From Treponema sp. (GTDB lineage: Bacteria; Spirochaetota; Spirochaetia; Treponematales; Treponemataceae): 7,097 bases of DNA. The stretch covers positions 1 through 7,097 of the forward strand of contig JAFTEK010000329.1 of the NCBI GenBank assembly GCA_017453705.1, written 5' to 3'. Numbering within the stretch: position 1 is the stretch's first letter; each line of letters opens with the position of its first letter. Of this stretch, positions 4,838-7,097 are shown in pieces. A program made the translations under genes and the position numbers. Under the pieces are notes generated by a model. It was not told the DNA's origin. It did not search any database and saw nothing but the letters and a program-made list of their open reading frames with translations.

Positions 4838-6703
4838 ATGTACAAATACAGAATCCTTAAGTTCTTCTTCCTCACAGCCCTATACTCCGCTGTCATTATC
4901 GGAGTTTTCATATTACAATTCAAGACAGAAACCGTCATATCCCGAAATATCGGAGGAATGGAGCTGTCCCTCTCGTCATCCAAAGACAAGGACAACAACG
5001 ACATCCTCAGAAACCGCTTCCGCATTGGATACGAAGGCCTGACATTCAGCTCAGAGGAAAGCTCTCCCGCCCTAGCAAGAATCTCCGGGCAAGAAGAACC
5101 GGAGCCCCTGGTCCTAGAATCCTGGGCCAAGAACTCCGGCAATGAAATAAACCTCCGCTTCGGGGGCGGAGCCTCCGTCAGCTTTACCTCCAATAAAAGC
5201 AACGCAAATGTCTCCGCTGAAGGCGCTTCTTCCGGCCCCCTGCTGACTATAACAGCTGAACTTCCAGAAAATTACGAAAGTATCTCCATTCCATACAACA
5301 TATCCAATTCCTACAACATAAGCCTGGGACAAGGACAGGGAAAAGACGACAGCGGCAGCCTGACCCTGCAGCGTGGCGAGGAATACTTCAAGCTGTCAGG
5401 GCCAGCATTCAACTCAGAGAGCACGACAGGCCTTGTCACCCTGGCAAAGAGCACGCCTGCTGCCTTTTACACAGCCTTTGTCCCTGTCAGGGAATTCCAG
5501 TTTGAATCCGTGGCGGAGCTGCCGCTTACCGACGAGGCATCATATAGTTCCACCAAAGCCGCCCTCAAAAGGGAGCTCAGGCGTAAATTCCAAGCCGCCC
5601 TGGACGCAAAGACCACTCTGACAGAAAAAGCCGTCGTCGCCTACATAGCCGACATGACAGAAGACAGCAAGTTCAACATAGCCATCAACTCCATTCCTTC
5701 CAGCTTTAAAAACTCCAGTTCCAGAAGCTACCTTTCCACTCCATACCTTGCAAACGTCATACCTCTGAGCGGAGGGCTCAGGCGAAAGGACTCGTCCCTG
5801 ACCAACAGCGTAAAAAACGCAGCAAGCAACAAAGACCCTTCTTTCTTTAGTCTGGACGGCTTGTCAGACTGGCTGCTTATCCACAAGCTGGAGTCCGGCA
5901 CAAAGGAAGCCCTCGCCATCCCCGCCGCCTTGGACGAGAGCCAGCTCACACTCAGGGATGCAGCCGCGATTATAAGCGTTTACACAGCCCTTGACTCCCA
6001 GGACGCAAGCTTTGCGGACAACCTGGGGGCTTCCATAGAAAAATGCCTATCGGTGATAAGAAAACACCTGACCCTGGACGGCACCAACATCATCGTAGGC
6101 AAGAGGCAGGACACACAATCCGACAGCAGCGAAGAGCCCAAGGAAGAAAAGGAGCTTTCGCAGATGGAGAGAATCCTGCTCGGACAGACCCTCAGAGGCT
6201 ACGGGGACACTATAGGTGACAACTCCATAATGGAAGCCGGAAACCTCCTGGTCAACCAGGAGCTAAGGGATGTCTCCGCCCTCAGCCTGGACGAGATAAG
6301 CGAACTATATCCCCGCATAATCACCGAGAACCGCTACTACCCCCATGTTCAGGTTCTTGGCTACTACGGCAAGAAGCCCGTGTGGGCTTGGACTTGTGCC
6401 CCCAACATAGACTACAAGGTTGCCCCAAGCGGAACCACGGACATAAACATAGACTTCACCCTCAGCTACACCCACTATGTCACGTTCATGGGAGTTCCGA
6501 CATTCCATAACAAGATACAGATACAGAACCTGGACTTCCACACGGACAAGAACTATGAGATGTGGAACTCATCGGGCTTTGTCTACGATGAGCCGCTGCA
6601 AGCCTTTTACCTAAAGAGCCGCCACAAGTCCAAACTGGAGCTTATCCGCCTCTTCTGTGACCCCGCGCCCCTATTTGTCAGCGTCACTCACCCCGCCAAA
6701 TAG
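4838..6703 (+). CDS. Membrane-anchored protein of unknown function, spirochaete-type
   Basis: The product is 621 aa from the ATG at 4838 (624 aa from 4829). I place the start at 4838 because the predicted promoter leaves only that ATG in the mRNA; neither has a real Shine-Dalgarno. The positions below count from the 4829 start. A single membrane helix (about 12-31) after a short basic start (KYRILK) acts as an uncleaved anchor or signal, placing the rest in the periplasm. Residues 35-230 are Ser/Gly/Asn-rich with alternating polar and hydrophobic residues, suggesting beta structure. Residues 240-490 are mostly helical, interrupted by an acidic linker (about 427-444, SDSSEEPKEEKE). Residues 500-612 look beta-rich and aromatic, ending in SSGFVYDEPLQAFYLKSRHK and LELIRLF. 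I recall similar C-terminal domains in Treponema hypothetical proteins, but know no function. No catalytic motif is visible. The gene is divergent from the TPR-traB operon and precedes another anchored protein, which suggests an envelope role. Confidence 0.88.
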   Translation: MYKYRILKFFFLTALYSAVIIGVFILQFKTETVISRNIGGMELSLSSSKDKDNNDILRNRFRIGYEGLTFSSEESSPALARISGQEEPEPLVLESWAKNSGNEINLRFGGGASVSFTSNKSNANVSAEGASSGPLLTITAELPENYESISIPYNISNSYNISLGQGQGKDDSGSLTLQRGEEYFKLSGPAFNSESTTGLVTLAKSTPAAFYTAFVPVREFQFESVAELPLTDEASYSSTKAALKRELRRKFQAALDAKTTLTEKAVVAYIADMTEDSKFNIAINSIPSSFKNSSSRSYLSTPYLANVIPLSGGLRRKDSSLTNSVKNAASNKDPSFFSLDGLSDWLLIHKLESGTKEALAIPAALDESQLTLRDAAAIISVYTALDSQDASFADNLGASIEKCLSVIRKHLTLDGTNIIVGKRQDTQSDSSEEPKEEKELSQMERILLGQTLRGYGDTIGDNSIMEAGNLLVNQELRDVSALSLDEISELYPRIITENRYYPHVQVLGYYGKKPVWAWTCAPNIDYKVAPSGTTDINIDFTLSYTHYVTFMGVPTFHNKIQIQNLDFHTDKNYEMWNSSGFVYDEPLQAFYLKSRHKSKLELIRLFCDPAPLFVSVTHPAK

Positions 6704-6718
6704 CCCTTAGACCGCCCC

Positions 6719-6747
6719 TTGTTTAATTCCTGCCTTTGTTCTATAAT
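6719..6747 (+). promoter_or_regulatory. Near-consensus sigma-70 promoter, probably for a leaderless mRNA
   Basis: TTGTTT (6719-6724) and a perfect TATAAT (6742-6747) are separated by 17 bp, all in the 52-bp gap after the preceding stop. The expected transcription start is A6754, two bases before the ATG at 6756. Confidence 0.7.
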
Positions 6748-6755
6748 CTTGGCAA

Positions 6756-7097
6756 ATGTTCAACAGGGATAATGATTCTGAAGACAGGGAATTCCGTTCA
6801 CGCAGCAGAGAACGGCAGCGCGGGTCTGCGGGGATAGGCCTGGCCCTGTGGGTCATAGCGGCAATACTCCTATTCATTCTTTTTCTGGTCAACCAAGGCA
6901 AGATTATCTCCAACCTCAAGAAGACGGACTTTTTTGACCGAGTGCTCGGCAAGACCCCTAAGTTCGTGGAAAATGCCCAGCCAGCGGGATCCAGCTCAGA
7001 GAAAAACGACGTAGCCCCAATATCCATTGATTCAACAGACTCAGACCTCAACATAATCTCCAGCGTGGCGGGAACTTTTGACGCAGGTTCCTACGCC
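6756..7097 (+). CDS. Single-pass membrane protein, 5' part (continues beyond the window)
   Basis: The frame is open from the ATG at 6756 to the window edge, 114 codons with no stop. The first 25 residues are charged and Arg-rich (DREFRSRSRERQRGS). A strong membrane helix follows at about 26-47 (IGLALWVIAAILLFILFLV), then a basic patch (KIISNLKK) and a polar Ser/Asp-rich linker. The topology is N-terminus inside, main domain outside the inner membrane. The functional domain lies beyond the edge and cannot be named. A GerMN-type domain protein has this kind of N-terminus in treponemes, but that is only a guess. No Shine-Dalgarno precedes the ATG, while a TATAAT box ends 8 bases before it. The start agrees with the promoter position and there is no other good start nearby. 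Confidence 0.8.
   Translation, partial: MFNRDNDSEDREFRSRSRERQRGSAGIGLALWVIAAILLFILFLVNQGKIISNLKKTDFFDRVLGKTPKFVENAQPAGSSSEKNDVAPISIDSTDSDLNIISSVAGTFDAGSYA

Noticed and set aside
6707..7054. 115-codon minus-strand open frame at the right edge
   Set aside because: It is antisense to the 5' part of the membrane protein, which has a consensus promoter, a good start and a clear membrane helix.

Overview
The window looks like a moderately GC-rich spirochaete, most likely a Treponema relative. The reasons are the C-terminal domain of the large anchored protein, which I recall as typical of treponemal hypothetical proteins, the neighbouring exported TPR protein, and frequent use of ATA (Ile) and AGG (Arg) codons. 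This assignment is recognition from memory, not a database match. The window is almost fully coding: five complete or nearly complete genes, the last codons of one gene at the left edge and the first 114 codons of another at the right edge. There is no tRNA, rRNA, CRISPR array, transposon or phage gene, and no gene-free stretch longer than about 130 bases.

Left block (1-2067, + strand). This is the tail of a tryptophan operon. The last codons of an upstream gene, probably trpD, overlap a bifunctional trpC-trpF fusion of 564 aa. The fusion performs two consecutive steps of tryptophan synthesis: phosphoribosylanthranilate isomerisation (C-terminal half) and indole-3-glycerol-phosphate synthesis (N-terminal half). 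A small seven-cysteine protein of the DUF6171 type follows after 52 bp.

Middle block (2064-4708, - strand). A two-gene operon encodes an exported TPR-repeat protein and then a TraB-family membrane protein. They are joined by a one-base stop/start overlap (TGATG). The traB-like gene runs tail to tail into the DUF6171 gene, with the two stop codons interlocked, so no terminator fits between them.

Right block (4800-7097, + strand). A divergent promoter region (about 4709-4837) feeds the TPR-TraB operon leftwards and a 621-624 aa membrane-anchored protein of unknown function rightwards. After 52 bp, with its own near-consensus promoter, begins a single-pass membrane protein that continues off the window.

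The most notable signals are: (1) two rightward promoters whose predicted transcription starts fall only 2-3 nt before the start codon, with no Shine-Dalgarno, suggesting leaderless mRNAs; the leftward operon instead has a leader with a good Shine-Dalgarno; (2) short in-frame tandem duplications inside both halves of the TrpC-TrpF fusion; (3) the uncharacterised anchored protein and its TPR/TraB neighbours, which may together form a cell-envelope module. I found no convincing evidence of a wholly new defence or mobile system.
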